The position numbers were made by a program, and so were the translations under genes. The notes beneath the pieces were generated by a model. It saw only the letters and a program-made list of their open reading frames with translations, ran no database searches and had not been told where the DNA came from. Source: a bacterium (GTDB lineage Bacteria > Patescibacteriota > Minisyncoccia > Minisyncoccales > UBA10102). Taken from it: DNA of 21,030 nucleotides. The stretch lies in contig JAUSJU010000027.1 in NCBI GenBank assembly GCA_030647175.1, positions 1 through 21,030 of the forward strand, written 5' to 3'. Below, in pieces: positions 7,459 through 15,003 of this stretch. The first letter of the stretch is position 1, and every line of letters begins with the position of its first letter.

Positions 7459-8378
7459 CCCTTGGAGAAAAGAAGCGTTACTATCTCCAGCTGTTCGATA
7501 AGGCCTCCGCAGTAGCACAGGATTGGGAGAAGCGATACGGGGGATCGGGGTTTTTGTGTAGGATCTACAGGATGATCCATATGCCAAGACTCCTGACGTA
7601 TCTCTTGAGCCGTCTCGGCCGCGCATCTCAAGATGTCCGAACAGAAACTTTCTGGGGGTACCCTATGCTCTTGCCTGGCCCCGGATCTGACGCATTCCGT
7701 CTTTCTACGTTTGGAACCCTTGGGTACAAGAATGAAGACAAGCTAGTGCGTTTTCTTATTACCAGCATCCAGCCTTCAGATGTGTTCTATGACATTGGAG
7801 CGAGCTATGGATTCTATACATACCTTGCCTCAGAGTTTATTACCGAAGGCGAGATCCATGCGTTTGAACCGCTTCCTCGGGCATTCCACTTTTTGCGATA
7901 CAATACTCGTGGCAATGCCCGATGCATTCTTAATAACTGCGTTCTTTCAGATCGGGACGGACTTGCTACGTTCTACCAGGGATATCCGTCTACGGTAAGC
8001 AGTACGATGCTTGAGAAAGTCGCTGAAACGAATGTATGGAACGCATACCAGAAAACAGAAGTAGCCTCTACGACCCTAGATTCTTACGTTGAGCATCATA
8101 GGAAGCCAACACTTTTGAAGATAGATACGGAAGGGGCAGAGGAGTTAATCATCAAAGGAGGTCGCAACTTTTTCTCCAAGAACAACCCCACCGTTGTCAT
8201 GGAAGTGCTGGGAGGCGAGAAAGGGGAGAAATTCTCCTTGCCGGCAATCCAGGAGCTTCTGGAGTTAGGGTATAAAGCGCATACGATAGCTGAAGACGGC
8301 TCTCTCGAGGAAAAAAGTCGTGAGGATATCGTATCCTCGCGCACGGATACTTTTGACAACCTTGTGTTCTGTAGGTAA
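7455..8378 (+). CDS. FkbM family methyltransferase
   Basis: 307 residues from the preferred start. The FkbM signature is clear: VFYDIGASYGFYTYLAS (motif I), then EGEIHAFEPLPRAFHFLRYN, a middle segment with LSDRDG, and LLKIDTEGAEELIIKGG near the C-terminus. These enzymes put O-methyl groups on sugars or polyketides; in glycan loci they usually methylate a sugar hydroxyl. An in-frame GTG at 7440 would add five residues, but ATG 7455 makes an ATGA overlap with the preceding gene and is preferred. The first 70 residues precede the Rossmann core and hold a hydrophobic stretch (MPRLLTYLLSRLG). The gene ends 21 bp from the stop of the convergent GT4 gene, with no strong terminator between them. Confidence 0.88.
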   Translation: MTLGEKKRYYLQLFDKASAVAQDWEKRYGGSGFLCRIYRMIHMPRLLTYLLSRLGRASQDVRTETFWGYPMLLPGPGSDAFRLSTFGTLGYKNEDKLVRFLITSIQPSDVFYDIGASYGFYTYLASEFITEGEIHAFEPLPRAFHFLRYNTRGNARCILNNCVLSDRDGLATFYQGYPSTVSSTMLEKVAETNVWNAYQKTEVASTTLDSYVEHHRKPTLLKIDTEGAEELIIKGGRNFFSKNNPTVVMEVLGGEKGEKFSLPAIQELLELGYKAHTIAEDGSLEEKSREDIVSSRTDTFDNLVFCR

Positions 8379-8399
8379 TCCCTGCGTTTTCGCAAGAAT

Positions 8400-9545
8400 T
8401 CAGATGCCTAGGATATCAGTCATTGATTTATAGCGATTTGCCCAGGAATTCTCTTTGGCAAATGCAAAGAATTCTGGACGATTTTTCCCTTGCTGGCAGG
8501 CTTTCTGGAGAGCTGCGATGAATTCTTCTTGATTTTTCGCAAAGTATGCAGGAGGATTCATACTCTCCAATTCAGGCATCCTTGAGCTTACGACAGGCAG
8601 GCCAGATGCCAGGTATTGGAACAGCTTCATGGAAGACATCGCTTTCGTCAACGTATTCTGCTTGAAAGGAATAATGCCAACATCAGCATGTTTCATGTAT
8701 GCCGGGATGTCCTCATATTTCTTCGGTCCCAGCAAGAAAATATTGCTTCTTTTCGTCATTTCATCAAGCGATATGGTCGCGGGGCCGACGAATATGAAAT
8801 TGTAGGAAGGCAGCGCTTGCGCCATCTTTAAAATCAGGTTGATATCCACCCTGTCTATCCATTGAAAGAGCGAGCCTACGTACAGGATGCGGGGCGACGG
8901 GATGTTCTTATACTCTTCCGGGAGAGGAAACTCTCCTTCAAAATGCTCCAGATCTACTGCGTTAGGAAGGTACCAGAAGTTTTTTCGGTTTGAAACGTTG
9001 TACTTCATGAGTTCTTTGCTCGTCACGAAAACAGCGTCTGCTTTCTTGATGAGTTCTTTCTGAAGATCAAGAAGGCTCTTTTTCGCCGGAGTAAGGCCGT
9101 CAAAATCATCTACTATTCGCAGGACAAACTTTTTGTACTTCACGACTTCAGTGAGGTAGGAAAGGGACATGTTGTCCATGAAAAGGATATCAACGTCTGC
9201 AAATCCATGAGATTCAAGTACCTTTTTTACAGAGGGGATCGCAAAACGCAAGTGCTGTTTTCCTACCCAGGAGCTGTTAAAGGGAGGGATTCTTATATAA
9301 GGGAAAAGAGTGAAAGGCGTATAGGAAAGAACCCCGTTCGTTTCGTGAACACCTTTCAGGAGGTTTTTCAGTTGCGTGCCTCCGTGTTCCCTGAAGAGAT
9401 GAGGGATGGACGTGGGGTGGTTGATCCAGAAGATTTTATGGCCATTTTTCGCAAGGAGTTCAATGTAGTGATGGTTGCCTGCTTTGAGGAATTGGCTGTC
9501 CCATGGATGGACCGCTGCAACAAGGATTTTTTTGGGAGAATTCAT
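8400..9545 (-). CDS. Glycosyltransferase, GT4/GT1-like (GT-B fold)
   Basis: 381 residues. N-terminal domain: KILVAAVHPWDS, GNHHYIELLAKNGHKIFWIN. Linker: FVTSKEL and LPNAVDLEHF. C-terminal nucleotide-sugar domain: RILYVGSLFQWID, NFIFVGPA, ADVGIIPF, then MKLFQYLASGLPVVSS. This is a normal two-domain retaining GT-B enzyme. One detail stands out: the position that is usually Glu in KLFEYLA (the second Glu of the EX7E element) is Gln here, codon CAA. Activity may be preserved or changed. The gene stands alone on the minus strand; its 5' side faces the 9711 operon across a 165-bp divergent region with dyads and promoter-like sequences. The donor sugar is unknown. Confidence 0.87.
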   Translation of the reverse strand: MNSPKKILVAAVHPWDSQFLKAGNHHYIELLAKNGHKIFWINHPTSIPHLFREHGGTQLKNLLKGVHETNGVLSYTPFTLFPYIRIPPFNSSWVGKQHLRFAIPSVKKVLESHGFADVDILFMDNMSLSYLTEVVKYKKFVLRIVDDFDGLTPAKKSLLDLQKELIKKADAVFVTSKELMKYNVSNRKNFWYLPNAVDLEHFEGEFPLPEEYKNIPSPRILYVGSLFQWIDRVDINLILKMAQALPSYNFIFVGPATISLDEMTKRSNIFLLGPKKYEDIPAYMKHADVGIIPFKQNTLTKAMSSMKLFQYLASGLPVVSSRMPELESMNPPAYFAKNQEEFIAALQKACQQGKNRPEFFAFAKENSWANRYKSMTDILGI

Positions 9546-9565
9546 TGATGAACCTGAGCCTAAAA

Positions 9566-9592
9566 AGCTATAGCTACACTATAGCATGTAGC
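9566..9592. repeat. Overlapping dyads in the divergent promoter region
   Basis: AGCTATAGCT (9566-9575) is a perfect 10-bp palindrome. GCTACA (9573-9578) and TGTAGC (9587-9592) form an inverted repeat with an 8-bp centre. The centre overlaps the candidate minus-strand -10 box, so these could be operator sites for the GT4 gene. Function is inferred from position only. Confidence 0.4.
9578..9586 (-). promoter_or_regulatory. Candidate extended -10 promoter for the minus-strand GT4 gene
   Basis: Read on the minus strand, TG-C-TATAGT (TG at 9586-9585, TATAGT at 9583-9578) is an extended -10 element. A start near 9571 would leave a leader of about 25 nt to ATG 9545. No good -35 box is visible at the usual distance. 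Confidence 0.35.
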
Positions 9593-9611
9593 ATCTCAAA
9601 TTATGAGATGC
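9591..9611. repeat. Inverted repeat (8-bp arms, 5-nt loop)
   Basis: GCATCTCA (9591-9598) and TGAGATGC (9604-9611) pair perfectly around AATTA. No T-run follows on either strand, so it is not a typical terminator. It lies between the two divergent promoters and may be a protein-binding site. Confidence 0.5.
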
Positions 9612-9643
9612 AAGGCGCCCTTCTGCGGCACGGTTTTCTCGGG

Positions 9644-9672
9644 TTGATATTTCGGGGATTTTCATGTATAAT
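9644..9672 (+). promoter_or_regulatory. Sigma70-type promoter for the 9711 operon
   Basis: TTGATA (9644-9649), a 17-bp spacer and a perfect TATAAT (9667-9672). Transcription would start near 9679, leaving a leader of about 32 nt to ATG 9711 with no clear Shine-Dalgarno sequence. It would drive the fusion gene and the five tightly linked genes after it. This is the best promoter in the window. Confidence 0.7.
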
Positions 9673-9710
9673 AAGGTTCAGAAAATCTCCCAAGAAACTG
9701 CTTTTCTGCC

Positions 9711-11900
9711 ATGAATTCTGAACCATTCATATCCGTCGTCCTGCCTACCTACAACGGCCAAGCATACGTTGCAAAGGCGATTGAAAGCGTGATGCGCCAG
9801 ACATACCGCAATTTTGAGTTGGTTGTCGTTGACGACGGTTCAAGCGACGAAACACCAGAAATTCTTAGGGGGCTTTCCCGCAGGTACGGGAAGATAGTCA
9901 TCATCACGCACGAGAAGAACACAGGGTTCGTGAAAACGCTCAACGATGGAGTAGGAAGAGCGCAGGGCGATTACGTCGCAAGGATCGATGATGACGACGT
10001 GTGGTGCGATGAGCGGAAACTTGAGAAACAGGCGACCTTTCTCCAAGAGCACGGAGATTACGGTTTGGTCGGAGGGGGGATCATCCATGTTCAAGAGCAG
10101 GGGAAAGAAATAGGCAGGTATCTCTTTCCTGAGCGCGATGAGGATATCAGAAACACGCTTCTTACTGACAATGCGTTCGCGCACAGCGCGGTGGTGTTTC
10201 GGAAAGACCTTTGGGAGAAGGTCGGGGGATATAAGGAAGAATTCCATTTTTTTGCAGATTGGGCCTTATGGCTAGCCTTAGGAAGCATCTCAAAGCTGTA
10301 CAATTTTCCTGAATATTTCACGCTCTACCTGGAAAAAGAGCAGGGCGGGGACTATGGGAGGCGCAACACGGAAATCAGAAGGAAAATACGGGCGAATCTT
10401 CAGTTAGCGCTGAGGTACCGAAGGCAGTATCCGGGATTCTGGAAAGCGTTGCTTCTTTCTTTCGCGAAGTACGCATATTCGTATATGCCTTTTCGTCATC
10501 GTGTCAGGTCCGCGCTTAACCGTTTAAGAATCTTCTTCCTTGGTTCTCCTGGGTATACATTTGTTCACACACACAAGGGGCAAGAACACAATAAACCAAT
10601 GTGCGTCATGGGGGCAGGATATGTGGGTTTGGTCACTAGTGTCTGTTTTGCGGAACTCGGGAACCAGGTTATCTGCATGGATCGCGACAAGGATAAGATT
10701 GAGGCTCTTAGCCGCGGCATCCCTCCTTTCTACGAACCCGGACTGGAGGAGCTGCTTTACAAAAATCTTTCAGCAGGAAGGATCCGGTTTACAGCCGACG
10801 CAAAAGAAGGGGTCCAGGCATGCGATATCATTTTCATCTGCGTGGGCACCCCTCAGCTTCATGACGGGAAAGCAGACCTTTCGCAGGTTGAGGATGCCTC
10901 GCGCGCAATAGGGCAGTACGCTGCTTCTGACAAGATTGTCGTTGAGAAAAGTACGGTGCCCGTGAATACTGGGATACGGGTCCGCGAGCTTTTAGAGCAG
11001 AGCAGGACCGATGAGAGCATTCATTTCTCTGTTGTCTCAAACCCCGAATTCTTGAGACAGGGAGCTGCAATTAATGATTTTTTCCATCCAGACCGCGTGG
11101 TGCTGGGTTTTGAAGCGGGGGAATCGCAAAAAGACCGCGTCCTTTCCCTGTATGAAGCAATTGACGCGCCGAAGATAGCTACTGACATTGCGTCAGCTGA
11201 ACTTATCAAGCACGCTTCCAACACGTTTTTGGCGTTAAAGATATCGTTCATCAATCTCATCTCCAGACTATGCGAAGAGACGCAAGCGGATGTGAAAGAG
11301 GTTGCATGGGGCATAGGTTTAGATAAACGAATCGGATATTCGTTTCTGGAGGCAGGGATAGGATATGGAGGAAGCTGTTTCCCTAAAGACATCAGGGCTT
11401 TCCAGAAGATCCTTGAAGAGAAAGGAATCCATTCTGCTCTCCTGCAGGCGATTGAAGATATCAATGCAAGCCAGAAAGAGCTCTTCGCAGAGCGCATCAA
11501 GGCTTCTCTCGGGGAAGTCCGGGGGAAAACGATTGCCGTGCTGGGACTTTCTTTCAAGCCGAACACCGACGACATGCGGGAAGCGCCGTCCATCTCTATC
11601 CTTGGAAAACTCCAGCAAGGAGGGGCAGGTCGCATCAAGGCATACGACCCTCAGGCAATGAACAATGCGAAGCGTATCTTCATGGATGGCATAGAATACT
11701 CTCAAACCCCGTATGAAGCCGCAAAGGATGCCGACGCCCTCGTTATTCTCACGGAATGGAACGAGTTCAAGGATTTGGATCTTGAAAAGATCCGCGCTCT
11801 TTTGAGGCGACCTGTCGTGATTGACGGAAGAAACATATTTGACCCTTCTCGGATGCGAGAGCTAGGCTTTACCTATATAGGCATAGGTCGTGCACAGTGA
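9711..11900 (+). CDS. Fusion protein: GT2 glycosyltransferase + UDP-glucose 6-dehydrogenase
   Basis: 729 residues in one uninterrupted frame. Residues 1 to about 282 are a GT-A family 2 glycosyltransferase: SVVLPTYNG, VVVDDGSSDETPEIL, and an acidic D93-D96 cluster (RIDDDDVW) for metal and nucleotide-sugar binding. Residues 297-729 are a full-length UDP-glucose 6-dehydrogenase (Ugd/TuaD): GAGYVGLV NAD loop, FICVGTP, EKSTVPVNTG, SNPEFLRQGAA, and GGSCFPKD with nucleophile C556, which corresponds to position 260 of the stand-alone enzyme. The C-terminal LSFKPNTDDMREAPS segment follows. The linker is about 14 residues (His/Lys/Gln-rich). It would make UDP-GlcA from UDP-Glc and perhaps use it, or a product of it, directly. 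An internal ATG at 10599 sits exactly where a separate dehydrogenase would begin, but no well-spaced ribosome site precedes it. It is first in the operon. Confidence 0.9.
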   Translation: MNSEPFISVVLPTYNGQAYVAKAIESVMRQTYRNFELVVVDDGSSDETPEILRGLSRRYGKIVIITHEKNTGFVKTLNDGVGRAQGDYVARIDDDDVWCDERKLEKQATFLQEHGDYGLVGGGIIHVQEQGKEIGRYLFPERDEDIRNTLLTDNAFAHSAVVFRKDLWEKVGGYKEEFHFFADWALWLALGSISKLYNFPEYFTLYLEKEQGGDYGRRNTEIRRKIRANLQLALRYRRQYPGFWKALLLSFAKYAYSYMPFRHRVRSALNRLRIFFLGSPGYTFVHTHKGQEHNKPMCVMGAGYVGLVTSVCFAELGNQVICMDRDKDKIEALSRGIPPFYEPGLEELLYKNLSAGRIRFTADAKEGVQACDIIFICVGTPQLHDGKADLSQVEDASRAIGQYAASDKIVVEKSTVPVNTGIRVRELLEQSRTDESIHFSVVSNPEFLRQGAAINDFFHPDRVVLGFEAGESQKDRVLSLYEAIDAPKIATDIASAELIKHASNTFLALKISFINLISRLCEETQADVKEVAWGIGLDKRIGYSFLEAGIGYGGSCFPKDIRAFQKILEEKGIHSALLQAIEDINASQKELFAERIKASLGEVRGKTIAVLGLSFKPNTDDMREAPSISILGKLQQGGAGRIKAYDPQAMNNAKRIFMDGIEYSQTPYEAAKDADALVILTEWNEFKDLDLEKIRALLRRPVVIDGRNIFDPSRMRELGFTYIGIGRAQ

Positions 11901-11918
11901 AAAACACACGAAAATCCC

Positions 11919-12848
11919 ATGGATAAAAAACCTAGAATCCTCATTACTGGTTCGAGCGGCATGATCGGCACGCGCCTTTTTGAGACGCTGCTGAGCAAGG
12001 GGTACGACGCGGTCGGGTTCGACAGGAAAAAGAATCGTTGGGCGTCTGCCTTAGATCGCTTGACTATCCACGGCGATTTGCTGAAGAAGCAGGACCTCAA
12101 GAAGATTCCATCAAAGATCGATCTTATCATCCATCTTGCGGCGAATGCCAGGGTATATAACTTGGTCGTAAAGCCCGACCTTGCTTTAGAGAATATGATG
12201 ACGATGTACAATGTTCTTGAGTTTGCCCGAACAAAAAAGATACAGAACATCATTTTTTCAGGGAGCAGGGAAGTCTATAGCAACAAGGGCAGGGCGTCTT
12301 CAAAAGAACACGAGGTAGATATCACTATGTGCGAGAGTCCGTATGCAGCCAGCAAGATCAGCAATGAGGCGCTTCTCTATGCGTTTTCTAAATGTTACGG
12401 CATTTCCTATATCGTACTCCGGCTTTCTAATGTGTACGGCATGTATGACGACAGCGACCGCTTCTTCCCCTTAATGATCAAGAAGATGCGAGCGCACAAG
12501 GATGTGTACGTCTACGGAAAGGAAAAATTGCTGGACTTCACGTATATCGATGACTGCGTGGCAGCTCTCATGCAGGGAATAAAGAAATTCTCTATAGCGA
12601 AAAATAATACGTTCAACATAGCCTCTGGGAAAGGAGATCTTCTGATCAAGGTGGCAGGTCTATTGAAGAAACGCCTGCGAAGCAGGAGCAGGATCGCCAT
12701 AAGGCCCGCACGGAAGGGAGAAGTTGTTCAATATGTGGCAGATATCGCAAAAGCGCGAAAGCTTTTGAGGTACCATCCGTCTGTTTCTCTAGAGGACGGC
12801 CTTGATCGGACGATCCAATGGTATGCCCATAAACAACAGAGGGCATAG
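11919..12848 (+). CDS. NAD-dependent epimerase/dehydratase (extended SDR)
   Basis: 309 residues. ITGSSGMIGT (Gly-rich loop 11-17) binds NAD. LIIHLAANARV, FSGSREVYS (catalytic Ser region) and S-PYAASK with Y142 and K146 complete the SDR active site, followed by LRLSNVYG and LDFTYIDDC. It belongs to the GalE/RmlB/UXS group of nucleotide-sugar enzymes in the cytoplasm. Because the preceding gene supplies UDP-GlcA, UDP-GlcA 4-epimerase or UDP-xylose synthase activity is attractive but unproven. It differs from the 3800 epimerase (SREVYS instead of STGGALYGE), so the two are not simple duplicates. It begins 18 bp after the fusion gene without a clear Shine-Dalgarno sequence. Confidence 0.82.
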   Translation: MDKKPRILITGSSGMIGTRLFETLLSKGYDAVGFDRKKNRWASALDRLTIHGDLLKKQDLKKIPSKIDLIIHLAANARVYNLVVKPDLALENMMTMYNVLEFARTKKIQNIIFSGSREVYSNKGRASSKEHEVDITMCESPYAASKISNEALLYAFSKCYGISYIVLRLSNVYGMYDDSDRFFPLMIKKMRAHKDVYVYGKEKLLDFTYIDDCVAALMQGIKKFSIAKNNTFNIASGKGDLLIKVAGLLKKRLRSRSRIAIRPARKGEVVQYVADIAKARKLLRYHPSVSLEDGLDRTIQWYAHKQQRA

Positions 12849-12850
12849 CA

Positions 12851-14029
12851 ATGGATACTAAGAGAATAAAAATATGCCAGGTGGTGTCGGCAGATATCTC
12901 TTTGAAATTCCTCTTGCTGGAGTACATGAAGTATTTACAGCAGGGAGGGTTTGAAGTGCAGGCGGTTTCTTCGCAAGGAAAGTGGGTTGCAGAAATTGAG
13001 AAACAGGGGATCCCCGTGCATACGGTTGAGATCACGAGGAAGCTATTCACACCGATCGCAGATCTGATCGCTCTTGTGCGACTTATCGCGTTTTTTCGCA
13101 GAGAGCGGTTTGATATCGTGCACACTCATACTCCCAAGGCAAGCTTCTTGGGGCAGATCGCTGCGTTCTTTGTAGGAGTCCCTGTCCGCGTCACCACAAT
13201 CCACGGCCTCTATTTCCAAGAAGACTCTTCGTTGCGAAAGAAGATAATCTTCATGCCTATTGAGTGGATAATCGCACGGATCGTCCATCTGGCCTTTTCC
13301 GTAAACAGGGAAGATATTGCGTCGCTTTTGAAGAAGAAGATGTACTCGCCTCACAGAGTTTTGTATTTAGGGGGAGGCATTAACGTTGATCATTTCAACC
13401 CGAGCCGATTCTCCAAAGAGTTCATTCTGCGCAAGAGACAAGAGATTGGCATTTCTCCTAACGCTCTTATAGTCGGGATCGTCGCCCGTCTCGTAAAGGA
13501 AAAGGGATTCCTTCCACTCTTTGCCGCATTTGCTGAAGTCAGGGAACGCTTTCCTAATGCTGTACTGCTCGTGGTAGGCCCGTACGAGCCAGAAAAGCAG
13601 GATGCGCTGGATGTGGATGTTGTGCAAGAGTACGGGATACAAGACCACGTATTATTTTTAGGGGAACGCGTAGACGTCGTGGAATTGTATGCGGTAATGG
13701 ACGTGTTCGTTCTTCCTTCCTATAGGGAAGGGCTGGGGCTTTCCGTGCTGGAGGCTTCTGCGATGAAGCGCCCGGTCGTCGCTTCAGACATCAGAGGGTG
13801 CAGGGAGGGAGTGGAGCACGGCAGGACAGGGCTTCTCGTGCCCTCTGCCAATTCCGCAAAGTTAGCTGAAGCGTTAATCTACATTCTTTCCCATGCGGAA
13901 GAGGGTGGGGCGATGGGGGAGGCCGGAAGGAAAAAGGTGGAGAGAGAGTTTAACGAAAAAACAATGTTTGCTAAAATGAAGCAAGAATATGAACGACTCA
14001 TTGCAGAAGGTTCTCAAGCGGCAATTTGA
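12851..14029 (+). CDS. GT4 family glycosyltransferase (PglA/CapM-like)
   Basis: 392 residues, complete GT-B enzyme. N-terminal domain: KICQVVSADISLKFLL, a QGGFEVQAVSS strand, FDIVHTHTPKASFLGQIAA and TTIHGLYF. Linker: LGGGINVDHFNP. C-terminal domain: IVGIVARLVKEKGF, LLVVGPYE, DHVLFLGERVDV and PSYREGLGLSVLEASAMKRPVVASD, where EX7E is intact. The arrangement matches enzymes that add the second sugar to an undecaprenyl-diphosphate-linked sugar in capsule and pgl pathways. The start at ATG 12851 has GAGGG about 8 nt upstream and lies 2 bp after the epimerase stop. The 3' end overlaps the phosphoglycosyl transferase gene by 41 bp, which suggests coupled expression with the enzyme that would make its acceptor. 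Confidence 0.88.
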   Translation: MDTKRIKICQVVSADISLKFLLLEYMKYLQQGGFEVQAVSSQGKWVAEIEKQGIPVHTVEITRKLFTPIADLIALVRLIAFFRRERFDIVHTHTPKASFLGQIAAFFVGVPVRVTTIHGLYFQEDSSLRKKIIFMPIEWIIARIVHLAFSVNREDIASLLKKKMYSPHRVLYLGGGINVDHFNPSRFSKEFILRKRQEIGISPNALIVGIVARLVKEKGFLPLFAAFAEVRERFPNAVLLVVGPYEPEKQDALDVDVVQEYGIQDHVLFLGERVDVVELYAVMDVFVLPSYREGLGLSVLEASAMKRPVVASDIRGCREGVEHGRTGLLVPSANSAKLAEALIYILSHAEEGGAMGEAGRKKVEREFNEKTMFAKMKQEYERLIAEGSQAAI

Positions 14030-14597
14030 TTTTTGGGTAGCCCTTATCGTACTGATCGTACTGGCAGTTCCTTTTTTGGTCGTAGCGATTCTTATCAAGC
14101 TTGATTCCAAGGGATCAGTGTTTTTTCTGCAAGAGAGGGTGGGGAAAGACGGAGCCATATTCAAGATGCGGAAGTTCCGTACTATGATAGAAGATGCGGT
14201 GCATCTAGGGAGAGGGATTGAAGTAGAGAAAGACGATTTTCGTATCACTCGAATAGGCAATGTGCTTCGCAGGCTGGGAATCGACGAGCTTCCCCAGCTC
14301 TTCCATGTACTCAAAGGAGAAATGTCGCTTGTGGGGCCGCGACCCGCGCTTCCTCACCAGGTCGTCCAGTATTCTGCGCAGGAGCGGAAACGTCTTTCCG
14401 TCAAACCAGGGATTGCAAATATGGCGATGCTCAAAGGCTGGAATACTCTCTCATGGAAAGAACGCATTCAATGGGATATATGGTATATTGAACATTGGAA
14501 TCTCCTGCTTGATATGAAGATTCTTCTCTATACTTTTTTCATTGTATTGTCGGGGAAGGGCCAGTACGGGCCAGAGGGAGTCGTAAAAGATTACTAA
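13989..14597 (+). CDS. PglC-like phosphoglycosyl transferase (bacterial sugar transferase)
   Basis: 202 residues, the compact monotopic form of the bacterial sugar transferase family. One hydrophobic, probably re-entrant helix at about 13-37 contains the central Pro, followed by KLDSKGSVFFLQERVGKDG, FKMRKFRTM, the catalytic D99-E100 dyad in IDELPQLFHVLKGEM, and SLVGPRPA. The dyad is close to the D93-E94 of Campylobacter PglC, and the length matches PglC (about 200) rather than the long WcaJ/WbaP forms. It transfers a phospho-sugar from a UDP-sugar to undecaprenyl phosphate, the committed membrane step. It overlaps the preceding GT4 by 41 bp and is followed after 1 bp by an acyltransferase. 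The sugar cannot be read from sequence; neighbours suggest a diacetamido-trideoxy sugar. Confidence 0.9.
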   Translation: MNDSLQKVLKRQFDFWVALIVLIVLAVPFLVVAILIKLDSKGSVFFLQERVGKDGAIFKMRKFRTMIEDAVHLGRGIEVEKDDFRITRIGNVLRRLGIDELPQLFHVLKGEMSLVGPRPALPHQVVQYSAQERKRLSVKPGIANMAMLKGWNTLSWKERIQWDIWYIEHWNLLLDMKILLYTFFIVLSGKGQYGPEGVVKDY

Positions 14598-14598
14598 T

Positions 14599-15003
14599 AT
14601 GGCGAACGATCGTTTCAAGGATTGGAAATATCCCGTGATCAAAGAAGGGAAACTGACCATATACAACTGGTTAGTTCAGCATGTGAAGAATTTAAAGCTC
14701 GGAAAAAAAACAGATATTGGAGCCTTTACCTATATCAATGCAAAGAACGGAGTGGTGATTGAGGACGAGGTTCAGATCGGTTCCCATTGCTCCATTTATT
14801 CTGTGTCTACGATTGATGACAAGCAGGGAAAGGTGGTGCTGAAGAAGAATTGCAGGATTGGCTCTCATTCGGTGGTGATGCCAGGAGTCACCATAGGAGA
14901 GAATGCGATTGTGGGAGCATTCAGTTTCGTGAAGGCCGATATTCCCGCAAATTCCCTCGCGGTAGGGATTCCTGCCAAAGTAGTTAGACAGCGAACGTCA
15001 TGA
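14599..15003 (+). CDS. Left-handed beta-helix (hexapeptide) acyltransferase
   Basis: 134 residues made almost entirely of hexapeptide turns: I-G-A-F-T-Y-I, V-V-I-E-D-E-V-Q-I-G-S-H, R-I-G-S-H-S-V-V-M-P-G-V-T-I-G-E-N-A-I-V-G-A, ending in the cap AVGIPAKVV. Such proteins are trimers that transfer acetyl groups from acetyl-CoA to sugars; GSH histidines in the coils are candidate catalytic bases. It is much shorter than PglD (about 195), because the N-terminal UDP-sugar-binding domain is absent. A related O-acetyltransferase (WbbJ-like) is therefore also possible. It lies 1 bp after the phosphoglycosyl transferase and its TGA overlaps the aminotransferase ATG. This position is where an N-acetyltransferase for a 4-amino sugar would be expected. 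Confidence 0.83.
   Translation: MANDRFKDWKYPVIKEGKLTIYNWLVQHVKNLKLGKKTDIGAFTYINAKNGVVIEDEVQIGSHCSIYSVSTIDDKQGKVVLKKNCRIGSHSVVMPGVTIGENAIVGAFSFVKADIPANSLAVGIPAKVVRQRTS

Noticed and set aside
8360..8420. Bidirectional terminator between the FkbM and GT4 genes
   Set aside because: Only a 4-bp stem (TGCG-TTTT-CGCA) is visible, with no T-run; too weak to call.
11021..11638. Minus-strand open frame of 205 codons inside the UDP-glucose dehydrogenase part
   Set aside because: It is antisense to the active-site region of the dehydrogenase and has no recognisable domain or start signal.
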